The notes under the pieces are model-generated. The model saw only the letters and a program-made list of their open reading frames with translations. It had not been told where the DNA came from and ran no database searches. Source: an uncultured Pseudomonadota bacterium (GTDB lineage: Bacteria > Pseudomonadota > Alphaproteobacteria > Rs-D84). From it: 40,417 nucleotides of DNA. Below, one piece after another: positions 31,991 to 40,417 of the stretch. Location: the NCBI GenBank assembly GCA_900321105.1, contig OOHL01000006.1, forward strand, positions 1 through 40,417, read 5' to 3'. Both the position numbers and the translations under genes were made by a program. How positions within the stretch are numbered: the first letter of the stretch is position 1; each line of letters opens with the position of its first letter.

Positions 31991-32038
31991 TTAATTTATA
32001 AAGCAGTATCAATCAGATACTAAACTTTATTAAAGTTT

Positions 32039-33862
32039 TTATTTTAAAACAAAATGAACGCTGTATTGTGGTTTTTTATCAGCCCCCAAAGACGCCCTTA
32101 CAACCTTGTTTGAAGCGACCTGAACAGCCTTGTAAAGATTGTCACGATTCTTGCGTTCTGTTTTGGTTAATTTATCAATTGCATTTGTGATTTCAATTTG
32201 AATTTGACGTTTCATAAATCCAGTTTCATCTGTTTCAAAAATACCCGCACTGGATACTTCTGGAACACCTTTTAAGAAACCACGTTTATCAATTGGCAAT
32301 GTGACAAAGATTGCACCGTTCGAAGCAATCTTTTTACGGGTTTTATAAACCGGGTCATCTGCACTGCGTTCGGTTTCGCCTTCCATAACGACGAATCCAG
32401 TAGGAACAGATTCACAAACATATGGTTCAACACCATCTTTCAGCGCAATAATGTCGCCATTATGGACAATCATCATATGTTTTGCACCACCGCGTTCCAT
32501 TGCCATTTTACCGTTTAACATTTCGGATATAAATTCGCCGTGCATAGGAATTGAAACCTGGGGGTGAACCATATCATAAAATCTTTCGAATTCAGGACGT
32601 CCCGCATGACCGGATGCATGCAAATGGTCGGTATCAAAGATTGTAAAGGTTTTTATTCCCATACGCGCCAATTTGTTATAAAGGAACGAAACGTCTTGTT
32701 CGCGACCAGGAATAATAATTGCGCTGAAAATCACAGTATCGGTTGGCAATAATTTTAATTCCTTTACGTGTCCGTTGCAAAGACGTGTCAACATTGCGAA
32801 TTTTTCACCCTGGGAACCAGTAAGAAAAATTGCTTGTTTTTCCGCTGGCAAATCTTTGATTTCATCGAAAGTATAAACATCATCTTTGCCCAGATATCCG
32901 TATTCAATACCGATTTCGCGGAATTCAGGCAATCCAACATAAGGCACAGGGTTTGGATTACTGCGTTCTTTGATGCATGCCACACGGCCTGCTGCACGTG
33001 CAGCTTCGGAAAACATTTTGATACGCGCCAGACTGCGTGAATAACCAGTAACCAGAACGCGTCCTGGGGCTTTTTTCATAATTTCAGTTAATGTTTCACG
33101 AACTTGTTCTTCGGTTGTTTGTGGTGTTTGTCTTTCTGCAGATGTAGAATCACACACGCACGCCAACAATTTCGGATCCGAACCAATTTCAGCCAAACGC
33201 GCATAATCCGTAGGTGCTTCGATTGGATTTGCATCATTGAAAGTCCAGTCGCCTGTATGCAAGATTTTACCCGCAGGTGTTTTAATGATTAACATTTGCG
33301 CTTCTGGAATCGAATGTGAAACATGGAAAGTTTCAACCGTGAACGGTGCCAAATCCAGTTCTGCACCATCAGCGGCGAATTCAATAATGTCTTTTTCTGG
33401 ATTATAGTCTAATTCGATACCATCAAATGTGCGGCGCAAGATTTCGGCCGGGAAACGTGTGCAATATATTGGTTTTCTGAACTTTGGCCAAATAAATTTA
33501 AGCGCACCGATATGATCTTCGTGTCCATGAGTTATAACGAACGCAACAACATCTTTTTTGTGCTTTTCCAGCCATGTTGTGTCACAATATTGAACATCGC
33601 CTGCCCCAATTTCTTCTTCCAAAAAGCCCATACCGCAATCGACAATTAAATATTTACCACGGTATTTATAAACATACATGTTTTGACCAACATGTTCCAA
33701 ACCACCCAAAGCCATAAAATAGATTTTATCATCATTTTTATCGCTTTCGTGCGCTGGTTTGTCTTCGATTTTTGCAGATTTTGCGATTTTAGTTTCTTTT
33801 TCAGCCGTTTTCTTGGTTTTTTTAGTCAATTTTTCTTTTATTTTTTCTTTTAATTTAACCAT
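32039..33862 (-). CDS. rnj: Ribonuclease J
   Basis: RNase J is a metallo-beta-lactamase/beta-CASP exo- and endoribonuclease for mRNA decay and rRNA processing. In the 607-residue protein the metal site HGHEDHIG is at 112-119, followed by ETFHVSHSIPEA, HTGDWTFND, the beta-CASP region VLVTGYSRSLARIK and FLTGSQGEKFAMLTR, then DTDHLHASGHAGRPEF and IPMHGE. The C-terminal domain is present. The first 45 residues are an unusual lysine-rich extension, as seen in RNA-binding tails. AAAGGA precedes the ATG. A long hairpin lies in its 5' leader. Confidence 0.95.
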   Translation of the reverse strand: MVKLKEKIKEKLTKKTKKTAEKETKIAKSAKIEDKPAHESDKNDDKIYFMALGGLEHVGQNMYVYKYRGKYLIVDCGMGFLEEEIGAGDVQYCDTTWLEKHKKDVVAFVITHGHEDHIGALKFIWPKFRKPIYCTRFPAEILRRTFDGIELDYNPEKDIIEFAADGAELDLAPFTVETFHVSHSIPEAQMLIIKTPAGKILHTGDWTFNDANPIEAPTDYARLAEIGSDPKLLACVCDSTSAERQTPQTTEEQVRETLTEIMKKAPGRVLVTGYSRSLARIKMFSEAARAAGRVACIKERSNPNPVPYVGLPEFREIGIEYGYLGKDDVYTFDEIKDLPAEKQAIFLTGSQGEKFAMLTRLCNGHVKELKLLPTDTVIFSAIIIPGREQDVSFLYNKLARMGIKTFTIFDTDHLHASGHAGRPEFERFYDMVHPQVSIPMHGEFISEMLNGKMAMERGGAKHMMIVHNGDIIALKDGVEPYVCESVPTGFVVMEGETERSADDPVYKTRKKIASNGAIFVTLPIDKRGFLKGVPEVSSAGIFETDETGFMKRQIQIEITNAIDKLTKTERKNRDNLYKAVQVASNKVVRASLGADKKPQYSVHFVLK

Positions 33863-33891
33863 TTAAAATCCTTTTCAAAAGTTTAACGTTT

Positions 33892-33956
33892 GCACACCCC
33901 GCAATTCATTGCCAATAAAGACATTTCTTTATTTGTAGTGAATCTTTCGGGTGTGC
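33892..33956 (-). promoter_or_regulatory. Long hairpin in the rnj 5' leader
   Basis: GCACACCC (33892-33899) pairs with GGGTGTGC (33949-33956). Inside, ATTCA/TGAAT and AATAAAG (33914-33920)/CTTTATT (33927-33933) continue the stem, with internal loops. A TATAAT on the minus strand at 34008-34003 would give a leader of about 130 nt including this hairpin. A role in autoregulation by RNase J is an inference. Confidence 0.45.
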
Positions 33957-34082
33957 GGCTTTTTGTGTTGTCCCCACAAATCCGGGACAAATCAAGATAC
34001 AGATTATAAATGTCTGTATTTTTTATCACGTACGCATGATATCGCAATACACACAAAAAATCAAGATAAATATCAATATTGC

Positions 34083-34110
34083 TTGACAAAGGACATGTTT
34101 GTGCTAGATT
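34083..34110 (+). promoter_or_regulatory. Promoter of the 34140 gene
   Basis: A perfect TTGACA (34083-34088), 16-nt spacer, TAGATT (34105-34110). Confidence 0.6.
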
Positions 34111-34139
34111 TCTTACCGTATAACCAAATGGGAAATAAA

Positions 34140-34943
34140 ATGTATTCTAAAAAGAAAGAAAAAAGATTAATCAAACAATTTGAACGCGATAACGCATTGG
34201 GTTATCCTTTTCATAAAACCGACAATGAAACGGCGAATCGCGCGGCATTTATTAAACAGTTAATTGCTAATCAAAAATTTGTTGAAACATACAAACAAAA
34301 CGACAAGAAATTTGAAGAATCTTGGCGTGAAATTTTGAAAAAAATGAACGTATTGGATTATATTATGTTGATATCCATAACATTGTGTGCGGGCGGATTT
34401 GGATATTTGGCATCAACAAACACTGATTTTCAATCAAAAACCATCAATCAACACAAAGATGTATTTGTTGTATTATTTACACTGATTGGGTTATTAGCAG
34501 GCGTTATAATTGGTTTGCATAACAATGTTGTAACACATCGTATTAACAAACAAAGTGATGTTGATAATTTCTATAACAGAATGATTGTGCGTCTTTTTGA
34601 TATAATGCGCGAAACATATCCAGATTTAGATGAAAACATGTTGAAACAATGCAATCCAGAAATGGCACGCGTTATAACCGCGATAATGATTGCAAACATG
34701 CCAGAATCGGACACACGTACAATTCAAGACATTGCGATACGCATGATGCGCACATTAAGAAACATGGACAACAAGAATAAAATTAGAACATTATCAAACT
34801 GTAATGTTGAATTGAAAAATGCATTGTCTATTGTTGAACACAATTTATTGACGAATCCGACATTAAACGAAGCGATTTTATCAATATATCGCGGAAATGT
34901 TCCGGCAACGTTTATTCTTGGCAATAATCAGAAAACAAAATAA
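34140..34943 (+). CDS. Two-TM membrane protein, unknown function
   Basis: The 267-residue product has a charged, lysine-rich N-terminus, then two membrane helices (about residues 76-92, YIMLISITLCAGGFGYL, and 110-128, FVVLFTLIGLLAGVIIGL), and a long soluble helical C-terminus containing two methionine-rich stretches. The ATG at 34140 follows GGGAA at normal spacing; ATG 34128 is an alternative, while the much longer upstream frame would run through the promoter and is rejected. No family is recognised. A terminator follows. Confidence 0.75.
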   Translation: MYSKKKEKRLIKQFERDNALGYPFHKTDNETANRAAFIKQLIANQKFVETYKQNDKKFEESWREILKKMNVLDYIMLISITLCAGGFGYLASTNTDFQSKTINQHKDVFVVLFTLIGLLAGVIIGLHNNVVTHRINKQSDVDNFYNRMIVRLFDIMRETYPDLDENMLKQCNPEMARVITAIMIANMPESDTRTIQDIAIRMMRTLRNMDNKNKIRTLSNCNVELKNALSIVEHNLLTNPTLNEAILSIYRGNVPATFILGNNQKTK

Positions 34944-34948
34944 TGAAA

Positions 34949-34974
34949 ATCGGGGCAATGTCCCCGATTTTTTT
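34949..34974 (+). terminator. Terminator of the 34140 gene
   Basis: ATCGGGG and CCCCGAT form a 7-bp stem with loop CAATGT, then T-rich sequence. Confidence 0.85.
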
Positions 34975-35009
34975 GTTCCCCCTTTTGGAGTGTAATCTGT
35001 CACCACGAC

Positions 35010-35215
35010 CAGTTAAAGTTCTATGTCATGCTGAGCAAGTGTAAACGATCAGGATGACATTGTTTTTTTGATGGGCTGTGATTTCAGAGTGTCTGTTCCC
35101 CTCTGCGAAGGGGTGGCACGAAGTGACGGGGGGGTCCTTTCCAAGTATTTGCCCTCTCTTACCACCTGCTGGTCTTCGACCGTACTCCTCCAAAAGAGGA
35201 GAACTTTTTTGTGTC
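35010..35215. repeat. Candidate non-coding intergenic repeat
   Basis: The gene-free stretch 34975-35240 holds GC-rich short palindromes unlike its surroundings: CCCCTCTGCGAAGGGG (35099-35114), CTCCTCCAAAAGAGGAG near 35185-35203, and phrases such as TGTCATGCTGAGC and GGCACGAAGTGACGGGG that I recall from intergenic repeats of many gut bacterial genomes. No ORF here looks real. Family and copy number need the whole genome. Confidence 0.4.
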
Positions 35216-35240
35216 AATCAAAAAAATGTGATTTTTTAAC

Positions 35241-35270
35241 TTGCGTTAGTGGGGCAAAATTTTCTACCCT
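35241..35270 (+). promoter_or_regulatory. Promoter-like block of the giant gene
   Basis: TTGCGT (35241-35246), 18 nt, TACCCT (35265-35270), with TATAAA about 4 nt further on. It aligns without gaps to 22881-22910. Confidence 0.5.
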
Positions 35271-35293
35271 GTGATATAAAGAAGGAAGAGGAT

Positions 35294-38200
35294 TTGTTCA
35301 ACAAAGCGAAAATTCGCCATTTTTGCCAATTTGTTGTTGTACTGTTTGGTGCATTGGTTGGAGCATTGTGCTTTACACATAATGCAGAGGCTCTTGATCC
35401 GGTTATTTCCTGCGAAGTGGCACCGGATTCACTTGGAAGATGTGGACCCGGTTATTTCAAGCTTAATGCACACTGTTGTGAAGAATGCGGAGATGGTAAA
35501 TATAAAGATGGAATCAATACTAAGATTGCCTGTACCTCATGCCCAGACGGAACTTCAGCTGCGTGGGATGTACACACCACCAGCAGAACCGCAACATCTT
35601 GGTCCGCATGCTATGAAACCATGACACCATCTGGTTGTGCCAGTGGAACCGTCAAACGCGTTGCATCCAGTGCCAGTGCATACAGCACAACAACAACAAT
35701 AGAAACAGCATTAAAACAATCAGCGGGATATTATGTGAACGGAACACAATGCAGTGCCTGTCCAGATCCGACACAATACAAAAGAACCAGTTTCCCAAGT
35801 AATTATTATTCCCCAACCACATTGGTAAGTGCACAAAGCGCTAACCCCAGCTTTACAACCACCAGCCCATATGATTGTCTTGCATTATCTTGGTGGGCTG
35901 GCCCACGCGGTAAACTGTATGAATATGCATTCTTTCAGCCATCTCCGAGTTTGAAATATGACAGGACCTTTGGATATGGATGGTCGGATGTGAATGCTGG
36001 ATATTATCTGACCACCAAGGGCGATTGTGGGACATATGCTTATTACCAAGATGCATATGTTTGTACGCCTGGATCATATTGCCCTGGTAAATCGGCGGTT
36101 GTATGTAATTCCAGCAACCAAGCCACAGTTCATACCGATACATTTGGTCTGGAATCTTGTCCAAGTGCATATCCAAACTCTTCTGGGGGCGCAACCAGTA
36201 TAAACAACTGTTATAAATCAAATGTAGCACTAAGTGGTGGAACATTTTTATACCAGACTGGCACGATACGTCAATGTTTTTCAGGTGACTATTGTCCTGC
36301 GAGCACCATTACTCGTGCATACTATGGAACGACATATAATATATATCCATGTGCCACAAATGCACAATCAAGCGCCGGCGCATCATATTGTTCATGTAAA
36401 ACTGGTTATTCCGGTGGTGGTGGAACATCAGACCCAAGTGGTGCAAATTGTACCGCAAATACATACACTGTATCATTTAATGCGAATGGTGGTTCGGGTT
36501 CGCCGTCTATATCCAGCAAAACATGCACATACGGTGAAGAGTGTGAAACGGCAACACGGGGAACATTAACAAAATCCGGGTATGCATTTGGTGGTTGGAC
36601 TACGAATTCAGATGGAACAGGAACATACTATGCCCCCGGTCAAGCGAGTCTCAATTTAACATCAACAAATGGTGGAACAGTCACATTATACGCACGTTGG
36701 GCCCCAGTTTATACAATTACATTAAATCCAAACAATGGTTCGCCCACACAATATCTATATGCGGTATCAGATTCAAATTCCACTTACTATCTCAGCTACG
36801 GTGTGTATTGTGATGCGAGTGCGCTTATACCTGCCTGGAATGAAAATATTGTGACAACTTGTGGAAAATCGTTGCCAACACGAACCGGGCATATATTCAA
36901 GGGATATTATTCTGCGGCCAGCGGTGGTAATCAATTAATAAACAGCGCGGGTTATGAACGCTCTCTGGACGCCACAACAGAAGTGGCAACCGGCAATTAT
37001 AGTATATATGCACAATGGGAACCTGCTAAATTCACAGTAACAACAACAAGTATGTCTGCTGGGAATGATTTTGGGTTTTATATGTCTGCGGCAGGAACGT
37101 TTTATGTTGATTGGGGTGATGGCACGGTTGAAACAATCGACAGAACAAACAATACTGAATATACTTTATATAATCATACATATACAACCGGTGGTGTAAA
37201 AACAATACAATTCGGGGGTGCCGCAACAGGGTATAATGATTATGGCTATCCGACCATAACATTTAACGAGGAATATGCGTGTTATACCGATGATTGCGAG
37301 GAGAACTGGTCACCCTATATTGCGTCGATATCTGGAAACTTATCGACATTGTTCCCAATGCTGGGAACCAATGAAGGGGATTATCCAAAATTTGATTCAA
37401 CATTCGCAGAGGCAACGAATCTGACCACCATACCAAATACATTGTTTGCTAATTATACCAGTGGTGCAAACAGTATGTTTCCCAACACATTTGACGGTTG
37501 CACAGGGTTAACATCGATACCGGCGGATTTATTCAGTAATATAACAACCGGTGCATACGGTATGTTTTCCGGCACATTTGCCCGTTGCACAGGGTTAACA
37601 TCGATACCGGCGGATTTATTCAGTAATATAACAACCGGTGCAAACAGTATGTTTTCCAGCACATTTTACGGTTGCACAGGGTTAACATCGATACCGGCGG
37701 ATTTATTCAGTAATATAACAACTGGTGCAACCAGTATGTTTTCCAGCACATTTTACGGTTGCACAGGGTTAACATCGATACCGGCGGATTTATTCAGTAA
37801 TATAACAACCGGTGCAACCTATATGTTTTACAACACATTTAAAGATTGCACTAATCTTGGGTGTTCAACCACGGGATGTTCAACCGGAACTGGTTATATT
37901 CCACCAAGCACATTTAGAACAGGTATGGGCACTTATAATAATATGTGGCAAAACACATTTTACAATACCAAGCTGGTGACATCATGTCCGTCCGGCACGA
38001 CACAATATATCACCGGATACGAAGGTTCAAATTCCAGCAATACATGGAACGGAAAGGTATCCTGTGAACCGGTGTATACCATCACATATAAGGATGGTTC
38101 AACAACGATGACTGGGTTAACACCAACAACGTATACCGAGAGCAGTTCCACAATAACATTACCAACACCGACTAAATCTGGATATACATTTGGTGGATGG

Positions 38201-40417
38201 TATAATAATTCTGGATTAACCGGAACAGCAGTCACAACAATTCCGACAGGTTCAACAGGCAATAAAACATACTGGGCAAAGTTGACAGCGAATACATCCG
38301 GCGCGATTACACTGGATTCGAAATATTATGCATCAGCCAGTGCAACATCCGGAACCGCTGCAACATCGGCGGCCACACCAACCCCAATTTATACAGTATA
38401 TGGCACCGGTGTTTATTCTGATTCAGCGGCAACAACCGCGATAACATCTATCACAAAACCAACACTTAACGGTCGTGTATTCCAGGGATTTTACACAACA
38501 AAATACAGTGGCGGAACCCAGGTTATTAACGCATCTGGCACAATTTTAGACGCCGCAAAAACACAAATTGCAACATCCGGCGGAACAGCAACATGGTATG
38601 CACGCTGGGCTAATTGTGGTGCCGGGTATTGGTGTTCTGGTGGAAACAAGACCGCGTGTCCAACCGGATACACGTCTGGCGCAAATGCAACCGCACAATC
38701 ACAATGTTATGTCCACTGCAATGCCGGTCAACATGTCGCAGTCAGAAATGGTTTGTGTGTCAGCACAACCGCAACTGGCGCAAACCCAAATTGGTACACA
38801 ACTGCAGGACATAATGTTTATTACGGACGTTTATCGCAAGTTAATTATTGTATGCAAGGATATTCAACGTCTGGCGATAACAACGCAGACCACGATAACA
38901 TAAATGATTGTAAAATGACTGTGCCGGCGGGGTCTGTGGTGTCTTCAACAACGATGCCTGTGCGTTATATTAAGGTTAATTCAACCGGATCTACATCTAA
39001 TACCGGTTCACACATGGTTGAAATTCAGGCGTTTGAAGCCAATGACGGAACCGGAACCAATTTATTGTCCGGCAAAGGCAGCTCAACATCGTTGAAAAAA
39101 GCAACCGATGGTTCGTGGACGCGTTCAAATTATGCATCCGGCAAACCAATGACATGGGATTTAGGTTCAACACAAAATGTCGGTTCTATCAAATTCGCAA
39201 TGTTCACCGATGGACGTATATATCACGATGTTGTGATATCTGTATCAACCGATAATACCAATTGGACAACCGTTTGGGGAACATACGAAATGCCAACAGA
39301 TGCGGTATCTACATCTGTGGGCGAATTGATTGTGTTATCTGGCCCAGTCACACAATGCGCCGCCGGAACATATAAATCAAATTCCGAAACAATATACTTG
39401 GGACAAACAACGACGGGCTCTTGCAATAATTGTTCGGATTTGCCTGGTGTTTCGCCAACCGGTGGTACATATACATCAATCGATGATCGCGATGCAGATA
39501 CAACATGTCAATATACTGCACCTGATAAAACAATACCAGGATGTTCAACAGTGACAACAAATACTGTCACTTATACTGGTTCTGCATGGCCTGCAACAAC
39601 ATATACGGTTACCGCAGCAAATGGATATTCTGCTGCAAATAACAATACCGCATCCGCAACATGTAATCCTAATGTGTACACGGTGACATTGGATAACCAA
39701 AGTGCAACCAGTGCCGGAACAACCGCATATTATTATGAATACGCCAAACATAATCCGTGCTATTTCTATACTGATTCCGCACATACAACATGTTTGGGGC
39801 CTAATGGTTATACAATAACAAAACCAACAAAAACCGGATATACTTTTGGTGGATATTATACCGGAACTAATGGCAGTGGAACACAATATGTTAATGCATC
39901 TGGGACATGTGTGAATAACCGCTGGAACCAGGTTGGCAACATAACATTGTATGCATACTGGACACCAAATACATCGGGTGCAATCACATTGGATTCTAAA
40001 CGTTATGCGACATCGTCAGCTACATCTGGCACAGCCGCGACTACGGCTGCGGCACCTAGCCCGATTTACAGCAAATATGCAACCGGCATGTATTCTGATT
40101 CAGGCGCAACAACTGCGATTACATCCATCACAACTGCACCGGCATTAACTGGTTATACATTTGCAGGATTCTATACCGGCAAGGCAGGAACCGGAACCAA
40201 GGTTATAAATGCAGATAAAACATTCACTGCGGATGCAAAAACCCGTGTGACAACATCTGGTGGAACTGCAACATGGTACGCACATTATACCACAAATACG
40301 AACACAATAACATTGAATGCAAACGGTGCAACCGGTGGTAAGATAAGAAACACAGCGGTATCATCTTCTGCGCAAACTGTGACATTTACATGCACAACCG
40401 GTTCAAGCATGTCTTTA
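35294..40417 (+). CDS. Giant secreted repeat protein, 3' end outside the window
   Basis: An open frame of 1708 codons runs from a TTG at 35294 to the window edge without a stop. The TTG follows GGAAGAGG and gives a clean signal peptide (basic KAKIRH, hydrophobic FVVVLFGALVGALCF, cleavage near residue 33). Order of parts: cysteine-rich GCC2/GCC3-like segments (to about residue 395); an InlB-B-type repeat ending LYARW (about 396-467); a beta-domain with AGTFYVDWGDG (about 600); 29-residue leucine-rich-like repeats (about 705-855); further InlB-B-type modules; an F5/8 type C (discoidin)-like region (about 1222-1333, MPVRYIKVNSTG to TDNTNWTTVWG); and a second copy of a 107-residue module. It is richer in C and G than neighbouring genes, with heavy Thr, Ser and Gly use. 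A surface adhesin role is inferred. Confidence 0.85.
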   Translation, partial: MFNKAKIRHFCQFVVVLFGALVGALCFTHNAEALDPVISCEVAPDSLGRCGPGYFKLNAHCCEECGDGKYKDGINTKIACTSCPDGTSAAWDVHTTSRTATSWSACYETMTPSGCASGTVKRVASSASAYSTTTTIETALKQSAGYYVNGTQCSACPDPTQYKRTSFPSNYYSPTTLVSAQSANPSFTTTSPYDCLALSWWAGPRGKLYEYAFFQPSPSLKYDRTFGYGWSDVNAGYYLTTKGDCGTYAYYQDAYVCTPGSYCPGKSAVVCNSSNQATVHTDTFGLESCPSAYPNSSGGATSINNCYKSNVALSGGTFLYQTGTIRQCFSGDYCPASTITRAYYGTTYNIYPCATNAQSSAGASYCSCKTGYSGGGGTSDPSGANCTANTYTVSFNANGGSGSPSISSKTCTYGEECETATRGTLTKSGYAFGGWTTNSDGTGTYYAPGQASLNLTSTNGGTVTLYARWAPVYTITLNPNNGSPTQYLYAVSDSNSTYYLSYGVYCDASALIPAWNENIVTTCGKSLPTRTGHIFKGYYSAASGGNQLINSAGYERSLDATTEVATGNYSIYAQWEPAKFTVTTTSMSAGNDFGFYMSAAGTFYVDWGDGTVETIDRTNNTEYTLYNHTYTTGGVKTIQFGGAATGYNDYGYPTITFNEEYACYTDDCEENWSPYIASISGNLSTLFPMLGTNEGDYPKFDSTFAEATNLTTIPNTLFANYTSGANSMFPNTFDGCTGLTSIPADLFSNITTGAYGMFSGTFARCTGLTSIPADLFSNITTGANSMFSSTFYGCTGLTSIPADLFSNITTGATSMFSSTFYGCTGLTSIPADLFSNITTGATYMFYNTFKDCTNLGCSTTGCSTGTGYIPPSTFRTGMGTYNNMWQNTFYNTKLVTSCPSGTTQYITGYEGSNSSNTWNGKVSCEPVYTITYKDGSTTMTGLTPTTYTESSSTITLPTPTKSGYTFGGWYNNSGLTGTAVTTIPTGSTGNKTYWAKLTANTSGAITLDSKYYASASATSGTAATSAATPTPIYTVYGTGVYSDSAATTAITSITKPTLNGRVFQGFYTTKYSGGTQVINASGTILDAAKTQIATSGGTATWYARWANCGAGYWCSGGNKTACPTGYTSGANATAQSQCYVHCNAGQHVAVRNGLCVSTTATGANPNWYTTAGHNVYYGRLSQVNYCMQGYSTSGDNNADHDNINDCKMTVPAGSVVSSTTMPVRYIKVNSTGSTSNTGSHMVEIQAFEANDGTGTNLLSGKGSSTSLKKATDGSWTRSNYASGKPMTWDLGSTQNVGSIKFAMFTDGRIYHDVVISVSTDNTNWTTVWGTYEMPTDAVSTSVGELIVLSGPVTQCAAGTYKSNSETIYLGQTTTGSCNNCSDLPGVSPTGGTYTSIDDRDADTTCQYTAPDKTIPGCSTVTTNTVTYTGSAWPATTYTVTAANGYSAANNNTASATCNPNVYTVTLDNQSATSAGTTAYYYEYAKHNPCYFYTDSAHTTCLGPNGYTITKPTKTGYTFGGYYTGTNGSGTQYVNASGTCVNNRWNQVGNITLYAYWTPNTSGAITLDSKRYATSSATSGTAATTAAAPSPIYSKYATGMYSDSGATTAITSITTAPALTGYTFAGFYTGKAGTGTKVINADKTFTADAKTRVTTSGGTATWYAHYTTNTNTITLNANGATGGKIRNTAVSSSAQTVTFTCTTGSSMSL
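37505..37852 (+). repeat. Four tandem 87-bp repeats
   Basis: Units begin at 37505, 37592, 37679 and 37766, each starting GGGTTAACATCGATACCGGC. They are nearly identical at the DNA level and encode a 29-residue unit (GLTSIPADLFSNITTG plus a variable MF-S-TF-C half). A diverged unit lies just upstream and another at the end. Confidence 0.95.
38291..38608 (+). repeat. Module copy 1 in the giant protein
   Basis: It encodes NTSGAITLDSKYYASAS...TSGGTATWYARW. It is closely similar to 39968-40288, exactly 1677 bp (559 codons) downstream. Confidence 0.85.
39968..40288 (+). repeat. Module copy 2 in the giant protein
   Basis: It encodes NTSGAITLDSKRYATSS...TSGGTATWYAHY, the second copy of the module at 38291-38608. 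Confidence 0.85.

Noticed and set aside
33951..34139. N-terminal extension of the two-TM protein back to 33951
   Set aside because: It would run through the rnj leader and the TTGACA promoter, the peptide is not protein-like, and a better ribosome-binding site precedes 34140.
35026..35217. 63-codon minus-strand frame in the intergenic region
   Set aside because: It lies entirely in a palindromic, repeat-like segment; such frames are typical spurious calls. No ribosome-binding site is present.
37453..37662. Minus-strand frame made of a repeated peptide
   Set aside because: It is the reverse shadow of the 87-bp tandem repeats of the giant gene.
37505..37852. CRISPR array
   Set aside because: Units are directly adjacent 87-bp coding repeats in frame, with no unique spacers and no cas genes in the window.

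Overview
The window comes from an AT-rich bacterial chromosome that looks alphaproteobacterial, probably a small-genome, gut-associated lineage. The evidence is a DUF2155 exported protein, a TrcR/DUF1013 cell-cycle regulator, an AddA-type helicase/nuclease, RNase J, an IhfB-like protein and RpoD with a long acidic insert. Large cysteine-rich secreted proteins with InlB-B-type repeats also fit host-associated alphaproteobacteria. The genetic code is standard: prfB carries its classical +1 frameshift at UGA.

Layout. 1-2.4 kb: trmD end, rplS, a DUF2155 protein, a small membrane protein and tsaD. 2.4-5.1 kb: an unknown protein with a duplicated Cys-His-Asp-like domain, xseA and a DUF488 protein. 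5.1-9.8 kb (minus): recN and an AddA-type enzyme split into helicase and nuclease reading frames. 9.9-13.1 kb: a membrane-anchored coiled-coil protein, a structured RNA leader ending in a terminator, and a secreted cysteine-rich protein. 13.1-21.2 kb (minus): a guanylate-kinase-like P-loop protein, rpoD, trcR, cysS, a secreted lysozyme-like protein, tRNA-Ser(GCT), a fused accD-accA gene and ihfB. 21.3-22.8 kb: peroxiredoxin, an alkyltransferase-like protein, a small ORF and tRNA-Ser(CGA). 22.9-29.7 kb: a 1394-residue surface protein, a Tat-exported amidase and a secreted cysteine-containing protein. 29.8-34.9 kb: prfB, a small phosphotransferase, tRNA-Arg(CCG), rnj and a two-TM protein. 35.3 kb to the end: a giant secreted repeat protein, open at the window edge (at least 1708 residues).

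Main signals. (i) Five genes (the 2422 gene, recN, the ATL gene, the amidase, prfB) have a near-consensus sigma-70 promoter whose -10 box ends 6-7 nt before the ATG and no Shine-Dalgarno sequence, so leaderless mRNAs are likely. (ii) The accDA frame has no stop before tRNA-Ser(GCT) and reads through the whole tRNA and its terminator. (iii) Two tRNA genes have copies of their 3' ends about 175-180 bp downstream, enclosing short hairpin-bearing DNA. (iv) A promoter-driven, multi-hairpin RNA ends in a terminator just before a secreted-protein gene and can form a competing antiterminator. (v) RpoD lacks one tryptophan of the normally near-invariant pair in its -10 melting region.

The three large secreted proteins share modules (cysteine-rich segments, a WGDG beta-domain followed by leucine-rich-like repeats, InlB-B repeats, a C-terminal motif), and two of them share an upstream promoter-like block. 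They look like a co-regulated, recombining surface-protein family.
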